The position numbers and the translations under genes are program-made. The notes beneath the pieces are model-generated. The model ran no database searches and was not told where the DNA came from. It saw only the letters and a list, made by a program, of their open reading frames with translations. Shown here one piece after another: positions 12,307 through 25,030 of a stretch of 64,000 nucleotides of DNA. How positions within the stretch are numbered: the stretch's first letter is position 1; each line of letters opens with the position of its first letter. The stretch covers positions 38,567,200 through 38,631,199 of the forward strand of contig OX345636.1 in the NCBI GenBank assembly GCA_947044365.1. Direction: 5' to 3'. This stretch comes from Petrosia ficiformis. Its lineage: Eukaryota > Porifera > Demospongiae > Haplosclerida > Petrosiidae.

Positions 12307-15300
12307 TCAGTTGATAGGTTCTTTTTTAGTCTCATCATGGCGAATCTCTGTGATTACATTTTGTAGTTTTTTACTCTTGTGTTTCCTGTGAGAATTAATA
12401 TTATTATGTTAAATTTTTATGGGCAGTCCTATGATAGCTTTACACTGAGCTAATCTATGACTATCAAGAGCTGACACACGTTTATAATTATGATGTACAA
12501 GATGTAGTTAATAAACCAATTTTAAAGCCAAATATTTGATGTGATAGTGTAAGTATATTCAGGTACATATAGTAACACCATCACATCAAATTAATTTAAA
12601 TTACTATAGGAAGTAGTAACAGGTATTACGTATAATTATTATTAACATACATTACTTCTCCCAATATTAATTTAAATTAATAAAGGGTGGTAATGTTAAT
12701 TGTACATAAAAATATTTTGAGGAACAGCTTTTTGTAAGACTTCTTTTCATGGTGGGAGTGGGGGTTGGACAGTGACATAAGCTTGAAGAGAAAACTGTAC
12801 ATTAAATTTACATCATATGCTTTAATAATACCAATTATTAAAGTTAATAATTATTGACTTACATGAATATCAAAATTCCCATAATAATCAGGATGACTAT
12901 AGTAAATATTACAACAACAGCAACTATAATAATCGCAATATATATAACTGTTATACCACCAGAACTGTTTTCACTATCAGTAGTCTCTTCAGTCAAAGGA
13001 GCTGTTGTTATCCCATCAAAACCAGCATCACTATATTTACCACTGTCAATAGCTTCCTGCAAAAAAGATTTATAGGATTAGACATCAGTGTGTTTAATAA
13101 TTATATAACAATAAATGGCAAAGTTGTATCCAACTATATACTTGACTACCTTCAAAAGTCAAGCAAGAAGTGTGCTCAGTTGGTGATTTTTTATTCTCGT
13201 GCAAATAATTACATCTCCATCTTTTAACTTCTATTGATATAAACCCTGTTCTCAATGTTTCACAATGAGATCCTCTTTTGTAAAACATTGATGAACACCT
13301 ACTGTATATATAAATCCATATCTTCTAATTTCCAGACTAAACTTAATTATAACAGACACAAATGAACTGACTAAAGGTAGTAAATTTACATACATGTACA
13401 CTAGAGCAGTTAATGCAACACGGCACTTTCATTATACATTTAAATATGCTATAGATTATAATACCACACATGGATGACGTAAACATGTGTATACATTAAT
13501 AAATACACCTGCTCTGTCAAGCAAAAAGCCACTTTTGCTTTAGAATTGCTGTTGTAATAAACACAAAAGAATACACAATTAACATAATTATAAGGTTCAT
13601 CCCTATGATTGCTTTCCCACAGGTTCGAACTATATAAAAAAAAATATATATATATATTCTTGTGTCACCTACGCGAATATGCGTTGTATACGTAGTTAAG
13701 GAAGTTACATCATTCCTGAGGCTCAGTCAATTAATGGGTGTGGCGCGTAGAAGAACGCGCGATCAAGCTCTACAGACCAGCAGAAAGAAAACTGTGTAGC
13801 TTACGTAGAAACTGGAACAAATAGCTAGCTATTCTGCCTGAAAATTATGTCTAAAGTTCTACAAGGTCCTTTGAAAGGTCAGGAGAGTAGATAATCATAA
13901 CTATAACAAGCTGTTGTCTTTCATGCTTGATAAAGTCAGCCATGATTATTGAATGCTGGACACCACAAAGCAGTCATAGGGTACCTTTATCTTCATTTAA
14001 ATTTGTAAAGCAATCAGAGATGTTTTTTTTTTATATACCGTATTTTCCCGTTTAGAAGCCCGGGCCTCTATTTCCTAAAGGCACTTCCTTGACCAGGCCA
14101 CTAAACAAAACCGGCCTGTATACGAGCCCGGCTTATAAACAATCGCCAGAAGCTAGCGTGCGTATAAACCCACGCGGCCGGGCAATGGATGACCATGCCC
14201 AACACGTAACAAGGCGGAGCCCACTAACAATAGCTTAGCATCATGGCCACTGGTAGTGTTTTTCAGCAAATTCTATGGCCTTGATCTTCGTCAAAATGTC
14301 GTAAGAGCTTCTCTTCTTTGTTGACATTCTGCTTTGGGCAAAATTCACCTTCTTCTGTGTCCTACGTCCACGTGTTGTGGGCGTGGCACCACCCGGCTTT
14401 AATTCGAGACCCGGCCTTTATTTAGTGAATAAAGCGAGAACACTCGGCCTTAAAACGAGATCCGGCTTCTATTCAGACCCGGCCACTACTCGTGAATATA
14501 CGGTACACTTGCTTAGTACAACAGAGCATATTGTAGTCTATAAACCATAAATATGTCACAACATTAATATTATGAATGAAAGGTGACTAAACAATTTGCC
14601 TCGGTTAATTTCTATTTACCAAAATCCATTATACAAAGACGCTAGTACAGTATATATAATGTACATGTATATACAGACATAGCAATGTACATGTACATGT
14701 AGTGAATATGTTATCTCAAACGTTACTAAGGGATACGATCACCATGTGATCTCTTTGTTGATAATAATAGAAGGAATTTAAATACAGACAGGCTAGTATA
14801 TACAGTATATAATCTATATACAAAAAAAGCATTTTATATGTACATGTAGCGAATATGTTATCTCAAATGTCGCTAAGGGATACAATCACTATTGATATCT
14901 TTGTTTTAGTTGATAATAAGAGAAAGAATTTAAATACTAATATATACAGTCTATACACAGAAACAGCAATTTGTAGTGAATACCTTATACATGTATCAAA
15001 TATCTCAAAGGGATATGTGATCTCTTTGTTGTGGTTGATAATAAGAGAAAGAATTTAAAGATATGTAATTTCTAATACAACATGCATAGAGTTATAATAC
15101 AAGTTCAATGACCATACCACACATTGTATTTACATTAACTAAATTACTATTTTATGCTAAATATTTCTCAAATTACATACTACACTATATAACATCTGGT
15201 TAAAATACCTTCGCTCACATGTACTATATATAATACTACATTAATATAATGGACATTAATAATCACTCAATGTTTTAGTTTATTGTCCACTACTATTATA

Positions 15301-18300
15301 TATATAGTCAGTAATTAATTCCAACCATTAATAATTATTCGATTAGTGAAGGATATCAGATGATTGACATGGGATTTTACAAAAAATGACTGTAGATATC
15401 TACCAGTAACTAATAGTAGTCCTATTACCTTCTAGTAAGTGATTCCTTCAATGAAAATGGAGATTATGTATTTGCAAATAATAATTTAGGATTTGGTGAT
15501 GTTGAAATGACTTCATAATGTGTGCCAAAAATATTATTATTTGCATCCCTAAAAACTAGTGAATACTGATACTGATAATGGTCGGTATGAATCACCAATT
15601 GGATTGTCAGTACATCACTAGTCAAATGTATGTACAAATGTAACAGATAAATTGTTCAAATTTGCAATATTTAAAACTAACTTGAACTGATGCCTCTACA
15701 ACATCATATGGTAGTACTTGAGTGGTATCTGATGCTGATTCCGATTTGACATAAAATGTCACATCAATTCCTTCATCAGGACTGTTTCTGACTTCCAAAA
15801 TGACAATATCATCTGTTGCAAATGGTGTCCAGTCATTTCTAAACAAAAAAGTAGATTCTGATCACTCATTGCAAGTAAATGAACATTACATAGCTCATAA
15901 AAGCAAAAGAATCGGATACTAAGCCAGATCTGTTACCTTCCTAGTCACCTTTTTTAAATTTAATATGTGTACACAAAAAATGAACCTATTATATAGCATA
16001 TGCTACCAGAGCTACTGGTTAGGTCTACATTTTGGGATATAGGACCTGTCAAAGTAACATATATGTTACATCATTTATAGCGTTGTTGGCCAGACCCTAT
16101 CTGATTTATGATACAATTGCCCTTGCTTTTGATGTTATTAGCTTTAATAGACAATTACCCTCGCTTTTGATGCTATTAGCTTTAATAGTACATCAACCTT
16201 ATTGGCACTTTAGAGCCTATCATATAACCATATTATATCCATGTGTATTATAAATACTATTATATATAATTATATTATATTAATTATATTATATAATAAT
16301 TTATTATAATACAAATTTCTCCACAGCAGGTGGTACATCTGCCATATAAACCTAACCATTGTTTATACATATTATATATATATATTTATGTATTATAATT
16401 ATATATTTAATTATATTTATACCTAAAATGAATATTCATCATTTGATGTGATGAGGTGTCTAAATGACGAATACACCTGGTATTCGACTAGGAGGTAGAT
16501 AATCGCGAGTTAGATACCTGGGATCACGCGACACGAGGTATATAATTTTTTGTTATTCACCTAGCCACAACAAGGCAAAAAGGAGGGTTTAGTTGTGATA
16601 TTGTGGTACAAAAATAACAACATCAAAAAGTATGGAATTACCGACACAGCAAAAGAAAAAATACTTCAACTATTGAAGCCCAGCAGAATGTTATTATTAT
16701 AACGCTCTGACACCTGCAGCATAATTTTCATTCTTGGCGTACTAATAGTACTGTAGTATAGAAAGACAGCAAGGCGAGTATGAAGACAACGTTCTCACTT
16801 TACTCACCTGCATAACTTCCATATTTTAAACAGCACAGACTTTTAACTCACTTATTTTCACAGAAGAGCTTCCAACAAAACCATAAATATCAAAATTATG
16901 CTTCGTTAGTTGTAGGAAAGCACCAAGGCGAGTGTTTCAGTGCTTCAGCCATAGCCGTCACTTTCTTTCCATACGCAAATTAGAAATTGCGCAATATAAA
17001 TTTGGCACCAAGAAAAACCACATCCTTGTTTTGTGGGTTTCTTCTGCTTTGTAGATTAGGTATAAGACAGTTATAGGTCTTCAGGTCAGGATATTAGTTG
17101 TTTTAGTGCCCTCGCTTCGCTCCGGCTCTAAAACAACTAATATTCCTACCCTCGACCTATAACCTATACATATATATAATATATATAAACAATGGTTAGG
17201 CTTATATGGCAGATGTACCACCTGCTGTGAAGAAGTTTATAATCCTAGGGTCCATAAGGCCAAGTAGTGAGTATATCCACGTAAACCCTTGATGTAATTA
17301 CATATTTTATAGTGCTTAAAAGTAATAAGGCAAGTTGTATACATATTACCTAACTCCACTTTTTAAGTTTGAATGCTTATAATTATACTAAAACCCTTAC
17401 TGCCTTTTTTGCACAGTTCTAATCACAACACATTCTTCAGGGAATCTTGAACAGTATGTATTAATTGCATCCACAGTTGTCTGTTTGAATTTCAACTCCA
17501 TATCTGAAGAGAACTATAAAGAAAGATATATACTGAAATGCAAACTAAATCATTGATGTTAACTAAATTACTCTAGTATGTGTAGATAGGAGTACACACT
17601 ACATTGTATATTGATGATGGTATTCACTTTCCAAAGTTTTATTGAAAGCACCAGATAATAATAATTGTCACCAATAGAAGGTCATAACGCTGAAATATTC
17701 CCATGGAATTATACATATATTTTATTGGAAATTGTCTGCGAAGATGTCCTAAGAAATTCTCGTGATAATAAATCACTATGTCTGTCACATAGACAACCTG
17801 TGTACATGATGATAATCAGTAGGAATAGCCTGTTCTACAATAGTGTAGTCACACTGAAACTTCAAAGTAGTTGATATATGATTGAGATTATAATTTTGTC
17901 TAGCTTGCAACTTGAAACTATATCATTCAATATGATCATCAAAGTCACAATCTAGCCTTTGAGTGCTAATCTTAGGGCAGTCTAATAAACAATTAGTCAA
18001 AATCTTTAACTCTAACAAGACAAAAATAATCATTAACTGCCTGAATTAGGAAATTAAAGTAGAGTGGTATTTATAACATATTAGACTAGCTATTTTATCA
18101 TAGTCATTGACACGTTTCTTCATAAACGTTCATTAACACGTTTCTTAATAAATGTTTAGTAGCAACATACTTGGACAAGTGTTGGGAGAACAGTGACCTG
18201 AATGTGCAATTGTGTAATAATTTCTTGATAAGGTACACAAAACATACACTGTTAAGGCTGGTTCACATAATGGCATGGATGAACTATATATATTGCTCAA

Positions 18301-20663
18301 ATGCAGCACAGCTGATGCAAAGATGAGATCTATCCTTGCACTATGTTGCATCTGATGGTATGGAAGGAAGTGCATCATGTTTTCAATACAATGCATTGAT
18401 GCGACAAAACGAAATGCAAGGCTTTGTGTCATTATGTGAACCAGCATTTAGTAAACTATGCTAGTGGTATATAGTATATAGTCTAAATTTACAAATTATG
18501 ATAGTAGTGTAAATATTACACAGAAGCCAGATACATCAAAGTTATGGTAAAAATGGATTATTAAACTGGAATGAATTATATATAGCTTCTGGGTGTTAAT
18601 CTACAACAAAAGGCCATTGTGGACATTCACAGATCTGGTATTTACTCTAAACTTCAACTCACAGTTTCTTTGGTAAATCCACTGAGAGTAGCAATTATAG
18701 CATTGTCAGTAACCACATCAGGTATAGTAGTAGGCCTTGTTATAGAACTTGTAGTTGTCTCAATTGGTCTTGAGAAGTCAACTGCAAAAATAGATAATAA
18801 AAATATTTAAATTTTTGGGTGGCTTCTGTCACAAGCCCATGAAACTCCTGCTTCTATATATACATGTATACTCATTCCAGTATAATTATATTAACATTAA
18901 TAATTATTTTTTTAAAATGGCTTCTATTTATATTTACCTTTGCTTTTTGTTGATCTAATAGGCACTGATGATGAGAGAGTTGATGACAAAGATCTAACTA
19001 AATGCATAGATGATGATGATGATGTTGCTTCTGATAATGTAGTCGGCAATTTGTCAGTAGGTGACAAGATAGTTGATGTGATAAAAGATACAGACGATAC
19101 TGTTGTCTGTGTAGATGTGGTAGTAGAAGGAACAGATGATGTTGTTAGTGTAGGTGTGGTAGTAGAAAAAACAGATGACAGTTTTGTCTGTGTAGATGTG
19201 GTGCTAGAAGGAACAGACGATACTGTTGTCAGTGTAGATGTGGTAGCAGAAGGGACAGATGATGCTGTCTGTGTAGATGTGGTGCTAGAAGCAACAGACG
19301 ATACTGTTGTCTGTGTAGATGTGGTAGTAGAAGGAACAGATGATGTTGTTAGTGTAGGTGTGGTAGTAGAAAAAACAGATGACAGTTTTGTCTGTGTAGA
19401 TGTGGTGCTAGAAGGAACAGACGATACTGTTGTCAGTGTAGATGTGGTAGCAGAAGGGACAGATGATGCTGTCTGTGTAGATGTGGTGCTAGAAGCAACA
19501 GACGATACTGTTGTCAGTGTAGATGTGGTAGCAGAAGGGACAGATGATGTTGTCTGTGTAGATGAGGTAGCAGAAGCAACAGACGATACTGTTGTTTGTG
19601 TAGATGTGCTAGTAGAAGAAACAGATGACGTTGCTAGTGTGGATGTGGTAGTAGAAAGAACAGATGACAGTTTTGTCTGTGTAGATGTGGTGCTAGAAGG
19701 AACAGACAATACTGTTGTCTGTGTAGATGTGGTAGAGGAAGTAACAGATGACGATGTTTGTGTAGATAAAGTAGCTTCACTAGAAGTCACACTTTTTTGA
19801 GAAACAAATGACACTACAGAAATGGTGGATTTTATGATACTGGTTGTTATATCAGTTGTTGTGATAACAGTAGAAGTTGCAGCAGTGGAGGGTTCTAGGA
19901 TGTCTATGTTTAAACACAAGTCATCAATATTACCACTATTGATATATGTGGCATTAGATGGGAAGTTGTCACATTCCAAATGTTGTGGCCATTGAAAACC
20001 GTTATTAAGAAGAAAAGGTTCACATCTTGATCTGACATGTGTACATACTTCACGACATGGTTTAAGAGTAATGAATGTCTCCTCAGAAATATAAGAACAG
20101 AACGGAGCATACACTGAACAGAGAAAATCAACTAAAACATTAGAACATTGAGTGTTTACCAGCGGCAAAAAATTGCTGATTTCTGTATTTGCTTCATCTT
20201 GAGTCATATGTCCTCGTAGATTTGGGAAAGATGCATTGTTCCAATTAACACCCAAACACAAGCTAATGTCTGTAATCTCAACACATGAAGAATCTGGTGG
20301 TTTTGTCACAATTATCAAAGGACTCTCACTGGTTGTAGCTGAAGTAGATAGAGAGGACGTAGAAACAGCAGATGAAGCAGGAACAGATGACATTGTTGTC
20401 TGTGTAGATGTAATAGTTTCATCAGAAGTTGCACTACTGTGACTACTAGCAATAGATGATACTTCAGAAGTAGTGGCTTGTATGATACTAGTTGTAGCCA
20501 AACTAGATGAAGATGATGCTATATACGTAGTCATTGAATATGTTGTTGTGACAACAGTAGAAGTTGCAGGAACAAAAATGAAAAGAAACAAGAATAATAA
20601 AAATATTTTCAAAAAAATGAAAGAGTGCGTAGGGATATCAAAACCCAAAAAACACACAAACAA
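12307..20663 (-). CDS. Gene B: single-CRD mucin-like membrane protein (5' end damaged or fused)
   Basis: Exons: 20663-18938, 18781-18663, 17513-17401, 15838-15682, 13056-12863 and 12385-12307. Borders are GT..AG with phases 1,0,2,0,2, and the product is 795 aa if it starts at 20663. Exon 1 has a Ser/Thr-rich part and one Frizzled-type CRD with ten Cys (about residues 124-254, starting 'SSCVEITDISLCLGVNW'). A mucin stretch of tandem TTSTQT/SSV repeats follows. The next three exons form a conserved juxtamembrane block ('DNAIIATLSGF', 'FKQTTVDAINTYC', 'GIDVTFYVKSES'). Then come 'EAIDSGKYSDAGFDG', a TM helix ('VIYIAIIIVAVVVIFTI') and a short basic tail ending 'TKKEPIN'. It is the paralog of gene D exon for exon. 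The first ~29 codons lie in an inverted-repeat element, not in homologous gene sequence. The true 5' end may be lost, or exon 1 may be spliced from gene C (21679 donor to 20518 acceptor, phase 1 matches). Confidence 0.85.
13640..13840. repeat. Dispersed GC-richer repeat, copy in gene B intron
   Basis: Contains GCGTTGTATACGTAGTTAAG and CAATTAATGGGTGTGGCGCG. Both recur at 21075-21150 and in 39405-39560. Part of a transposon-like repeat family. No coding content. Confidence 0.65.
14037..14505. mobile_element. MITE with TACCGTAT termini
   Basis: The left end TACCGTATTTTCCCGTTTAG and the right end TACTCGTGAATATACGGTA are inverted. The interior is unusually GC-rich, with repeated CCCGGCC/GGCCGGG motifs in both orientations. 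It lies in the 13057-15681 intron of gene B, and gene D lacks it at the equivalent position. It has no open frame. Confidence 0.7.
16425..17175. mobile_element. Non-autonomous repeat element, copy 1 (~750 bp)
   Basis: Starts AATGAATATTCATCATTTGA and ends in a hairpin around ATTAGTTGTTTTAG / CTAAAACAACTAAT near 17092-17145. A second copy is at 60955-61860. Inverted copies of a TATGGCAGATGTACCACCTG block flank it at about 16320-16370 and 17185-17240, so the full insertion may be 16.3-17.24 kb. It lies within an intron of gene B. Confidence 0.65.
19080..19790 (-). repeat. Coding minisatellite of gene B mucin region
   Basis: Tandem ~60-bp coding units of the form SSV-x-STTTSTQTT are repeated about 12 times. 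A ~250-bp higher-order block (19135-19330 and 19325-19510) is duplicated almost unchanged. The encoded Ser/Thr-rich chain would be heavily O-glycosylated. The opposite strand is also open over this region (18940-19800) purely because of the repeat composition. Confidence 0.85.
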
Positions 20664-20925
20664 GAGTAGGATGGTATCTTACCAACAAAATTAAAATAAC
20701 CACTTCCATATAACCCTACAAAAGTATAAATAGAATATAAAAAGAGAGAAACTATACTTATGTACGTGGCACTGGGGTTGTTATGAAGGTGATTATTTTA
20801 ACTTTGCTGCTAAGATACCATCCCAATCTTGTTCGTGTGCTTTTTTGTTCTTGATATCCCTACATAATCTTTCAGTTCTTTGAAAATGTTTTTATTATTC
20901 TTGTTTCTTTTCATTTTTTGAATAG
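20577..20925. repeat. Long inverted repeat element at the 5' end of gene B
   Basis: Arms 20577-20695 and about 20808-20925 are inverted copies (for example AACAAGAATAATAAAAATAT and ATTATTCTTGTTTCTTTTCA). A third homologous half-copy lies at 49145-49275. Gene B homology to gene D stops exactly at the left arm (about 20575). The element therefore marks the breakpoint that removed the ancestral 5' region. Confidence 0.8.
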
Positions 20926-21059
20926 ACAACTAGAATAGTAATCATTACAAATAGAATAATTGGAGAAACAGAACAAAGGACTGTGTTTCTTTCAATTATA
21001 ATCTTTAAGGGTGGTTTTTTAGCTTGATTTTAAGTATGTCTTTTCTTTGAATTTGTCCA

Positions 21060-21150
21060 GACATTCCGTCCCTCCCTTCGTTGTATACGTAGTTGAGGAA
21101 GTTACATCTTCCCGGGGGCTCGGTCAATTAATGGGCGTGGCGCGTAAAAA
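21060..21150. repeat. Dispersed repeat (GCGTTGTATACGTAG family), copy 2
   Basis: GTTGTATACGTAGTTGAGGA followed by CAATTAATGGGCGTGGCGCG, shared with 13640-13840 and 39405-39560. It lies between gene C and gene B exons. The rest of 20926-21678 shows no recognisable exon. Confidence 0.6.
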
Positions 21151-21678
21151 AACACTGTTGTATGACTAAACATATACAATGTGAATTAAGCTATAAAATT
21201 ATAACATGAAAGAACTAATCACGAATTATCTGTATGCTTGCTAATGAATACAATAATAAGCACATACATAATCACAAAATAATAAGAGCCACAGTAGAGT
21301 AATATATAAAAGAGCATAATACTCAACTTAAAATAGCTATTGTTTGGGACTATAGGAGTTACAAGAAATTGCAAATAAAAAGTAACTCCAATTTTAATAT
21401 AATTTTACTATACAATTGATTTTGGATTAGCCTGCTATTATTCTGAACAATGAAAATATTTACTTGAGATTATGTCTACATTGTACAAAAGGTTTAGAGT
21501 AATAAAATGTTACTGGCATGTTAGCTTGTATAATTATAATAGTTGTACAAACTAACATGCCAGTACTTACCTATTACTTTATAATTGAATAATTTTAGTA
21601 TCATTATTCATTACACTTATTTAGTATCACTACCATACCCTTCCGCCTACGCTTCACAGCATGGGTAATTATACTTAC

Positions 21679-23240
21679 CTACACAATCTTGTAGACAAAG
21701 TTGAGTTGAGAATACACCACGGTTGTTATCACCAAAACCATGATAACCAAATGAAACTGAACCACCCATAGCTCTGAGTAAATACACACATTGATTTAGG
21801 TTAAGATCTTGATCATCACCAGTAACCAAAGCACGTCTAAAACTCATTGTAGTTCTGCCATCCTGTATATTTATTTCAGTGTTTTCCAGGTTTTGTTGAG
21901 TATCTAATGATGGAGTAGAACGTCCACTTGCCCACCTATAGTATATGTAATGAATTATAACTGAAACAAGTAAACTTTCAGTTCATTAAAATTATACTCT
22001 ACTAGAAATAAAGTATATTATTGCATGAAAAAATTACTATGGATAGCCAAGGGTACTTGTGGGTACCATGATATAAAAAAATTACCGATATGTATGATTC
22101 AAGGGCGGCGGAAGCGGTATGGCTGGTGTGGCATTTGCCATACCACTTTTTTCGTGTGTACGCAACGCCATACCACATTTACTATAAATTAATAGCCCAC
22201 TTTCCTAATTTAACGAAAGTAGAATATTGAAAAGAAGCATGTGCGAGTGCTTCGTTTGCTGAGTTAGGAGAGAGACATGTCTGGCAGACAGACCTCGATT
22301 CAAGCTTTTTTTCGTCAGATAGTGGATCAAACACACAGGGTTTCATTTAGGGGGTGGGGGGATGGGGGGGGGGGGGGGCATTTGCCCCCCCCCTTGCTAG
22401 AGTCTTGCCCCCCCTTGGGAATTTGGTTGCCCAAAAATATTTTTAATGTTAATAGTTAGCTGAATACAACTATTTTGGGTTTAGATTCCAAAAATAGTAT
22501 CTCAAACAGTTACATCATTGTGGTCTGAAAATGTACCAGAAATGACCTCAGAGAGTCTAACACCCAAAAAATCTGCTGAATCATCTAATGATTCTACACA
22601 TTCACAGAGACAGAGAAATTAATCTAATAGAAGCTATATCTGAGTTTGTCTCCCGAAACAGTGAACGTGTTAAAGTATTTGGTGTACCATGAATTATAAA
22701 TTTAATAATATTGGCACTGGCTCGATGTGTGTGTTTGTATTGTCCTATATAAAATTATGCCTTTTTAATGATATCAATTTTACTGTACATATATAATGTT
22801 TGGAGTGACATGCTTGCCAAACCGGTAAACATAATACGTTTAATGCTTTTTGGTATTGATAAACTAATGAATTTCAAATTCATACCTGTCCTCAACAAAA
22901 GATAGCATGCCATTAGTAGCACCAACAACAATATCTGAGTTTGGCTGTAATCATTGAAATATAATAGTGGAAATGTTCATAAATAAAGTATAGCTATACA
23001 AATATGTACACAAAACAGTATAAACATTACATACATATATGTTTTACATACCATGTTGGATGTCAGAGAGAAGCCTACTCCAACCCATCCTGTTGTGTCT
23101 GCAAAAACAGTGAAGTCAACATTTCCTCCAGATACGGTCCATGATACGTCATAGACACCACTTGACTTTGAACCAGTACATTGAGCGTTTGAAATAGGTG
23201 CAGTAATAATAGCAACAAGAAAAAGAAGAATACAATTCAT
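21679..23240 (-). CDS. Gene C: signal peptide-DOMON exons, paralog of gene A
   Basis: Three exons, 23240-23052, 22944-22886 and 21935-21679, have the same phases (0, 2, 1) as exons 1-3 of gene A. They encode 168 aa: signal peptide '[19 protein letters not shown]' and a DOMON domain ('[16 protein letters not shown]', 'DIVVGATNGMLSF', '[12 protein letters not shown]'). A seven-residue gap relative to gene A follows 'LLRAMGGS'. The last exon ends at a GTAAGT donor in phase 1, so more coding sequence must follow. No SRCR exon is visible downstream. The next compatible coding sequence is gene B, so C and B may be one DOMON-CRD-mucin-TM gene. A hAT relic is inserted in intron 2. Confidence 0.85.
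22095..22700 (+). pseudogene. hAT-type transposon 5' fragment
   Basis: Begins with a CAAGGGCGGCGGAAGC-like terminus. At 22277 it encodes 'MSGRQTSIQAFFRQI', like the N-terminus of ZMYM/KRAB-type hAT transposases. A poly(G)/poly(C) foldback patch (22352-22415) breaks the frame. 22500-22640 may continue the same reading as low-complexity Ser-rich sequence. It sits in intron 2 of gene C. No catalytic domain is left. Confidence 0.5.
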
Positions 23241-23369
23241 CGCAGTTGCTTTCAGAATCAGAGATAATAATTAATTATAGTAGGATGGGTGTGGTTTCCG
23301 GAATTTGGTGTGACCACATACTTTCAGTTGAGAGGGCCTAGGGGCAACGACCACGTCAATTATCTGAGA

Positions 23370-23700
23370 TCACCGATAATCGGACGCTTTTGCGCTCCCT
23401 CCCTCCCTACCACTGCAACTCCAATTACTACACCATAGTAAGAAAGTATACTATGTAATATCCCTGCATAACAAGTTTCATGACGATCGCTTGCTTGGTC
23501 TTGGAGTTATAAGCTTGCAAAAATGAAATTCGGACACACGTACGATCGGAATATTTACGGACAGCTATACATACGTCTTATAGAACTGCTGGAAATAAAT
23601 GGCTACTGTACCATCTGCTGCAACAACATCTACTTTAGTCATAAACCAAATCTCGTCTCTTACAGTTGCTTGACTGATTTTTTGTATTCAACTATCTGGT
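23370..23700. repeat. Dispersed repeat, copy 1 (pair with 34710-35210)
   Basis: About 270 bp (TACTACACCATAGTAAGAAA through GGAAATAAATGG) recur in the same orientation at 34740-34965. The adjacent block CAAATCTCGTCTCTTACAG recurs inverted near 35145-35205. It probably is a rearranged non-autonomous element. The surrounding 23241-24240 otherwise holds only (TA)n tracts (about 23966-24002) and a GGATTTC-rich simple region (23780-23890). Confidence 0.7.
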
Positions 23701-24245
23701 AGTCTGACAAGCCCGAGGGGTCCGCAACGCCCTGATAATCTGCCCTGATAATCTGTACGATATTTCAAAATACGGAAATTTCCCGTTGTATTTCTGGATT
23801 TCGGAATGGATTTCCGTGGATTTCTTTATATTTCAGTGGATTTTTCTGGATTTCTGTGGGTTTTGAACTGATTTCTTGGATTTCTCACAGCTGTAGTGCA
23901 CTTGGAGTATCTTCTACTGATCACAGACTACATTTGAAATGATGTAGGCATAATAATTATAATTATATATATATATATAATTATATATATATATATATAT
24001 ATAATAGTACTGTTACAATTATAGTTATTATAAATATCATATATATAATTATTATGTGTATAGATAATGACACTTCAATTTCGATGAAACATGGAATATT
24101 TGAATACAAGTTTAGAAATAATAAGTAGTTAACACATCTATCAACCAAGAGTTGGTTTCTATTATAATATTATAATAAACATTACACCAATATTTTCATT
24201 AACATCAGCATAGTTACATCTATAGCCAAGTTGCTTACCATTTCT

Positions 24246-24450
24246 GTCATATCTTATAAACTGCAACACCCGACCAATTACAATAGCAAAATGCACATAC
24301 ATCTCCAATGACAATATAGCCTGCTTTTACAGGTTGTGCATGTTCTATATTACAAGGAAGATTCAATGAATCACCTTTCTCACCTGGCTGCTTAGCACGA
24401 ACCCTAAATATTCTAGCTATCTGATGATAGTCTTTCAGCATCTTAGAACA
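24246..24450 (-). CDS. Unrecognised open frame, possible 3' exon of gene F
   Basis: An open frame of 64 codons with evenly distributed amino acids and a CxFCxC cluster ('GDVCAFCYCNWSG'). It lies just downstream of the gene F open frame on the same strand. I do not recognise the family. The coding character is suggestive only; it could be part of decayed gene F or chance. Confidence 0.3.
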
Positions 24451-24617
24451 ACCACACAGCTGTTTGTTTGCGAATGAAGATGGTTTCTTTGTTTCTTAGT
24501 GTCACTTCCACATATTGTGATTTCAAACTGTAAGACTGACTATCCTCCTCGTCTCCACTGCCTTCTTTTTATATACTGGTACAGAGGTACTACATGACTG
24601 AACTTTTTAAAATGGTA

Positions 24618-25030
24618 TTACAGTTTTCGGTTTTTTTTCACTCTGTGCCTGACTGAACTGTCAACGAAATCATTTGCATATAGCTTTTCAATGTCTTCAG
24701 CCAAACTTGAGATACCATCAGTAGATGTCACAAAAGCATCATCTACATAGTAATTTTTATCATTATCTTCATTATCCTCATCGTCATCTTTATCATTTAC
24801 TTTCAAATTTACTGCCAATGGTGGAACTGCCCACATCTTACATTTCTTCAATTTATCTGGAATCCCAAGTTTCTCTACAGTCTCCTGTGCTCTTGTCTCA
24901 TCTCTTTTCATCACTTTGTGAATTTTCTCATTGGAAATATTATTCAAATAGAAAGGTGAGTAACTGCTACAACCATCCTTTGTCTTGCCATACTTCTCAA
25001 GTCGTGGAAAATAAATTCCATGAGATGCTA
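24618..25030 (-). pseudogene. Gene F, C-terminal part (split by insertions)
   Basis: An open minus-strand frame of about 137 codons ends at a stop at 24618 and runs exactly to the left border of the pogo element at 25031. It encodes 'SHGIYFPRLEKYGKTKDGC', then an acidic stretch ('DKDDDEDNEDNDK') and a basic end. When the pogo element (25031-30392, plus one TA) and the LTR element are skipped, the frame continues without a stop into 30440-30395 and then into 34679-34414. So the three pieces were one exon. The 5' part (35215-35708) has frameshifts, so F is a pseudogene. Family unknown; see the 5' part. Confidence 0.6.

Noticed and set aside
18940..19800. Plus-strand open frame opposite the gene B mucin region
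   Set aside because: Shadow of a coding minisatellite; no signal peptide, domain or splice context on that strand.
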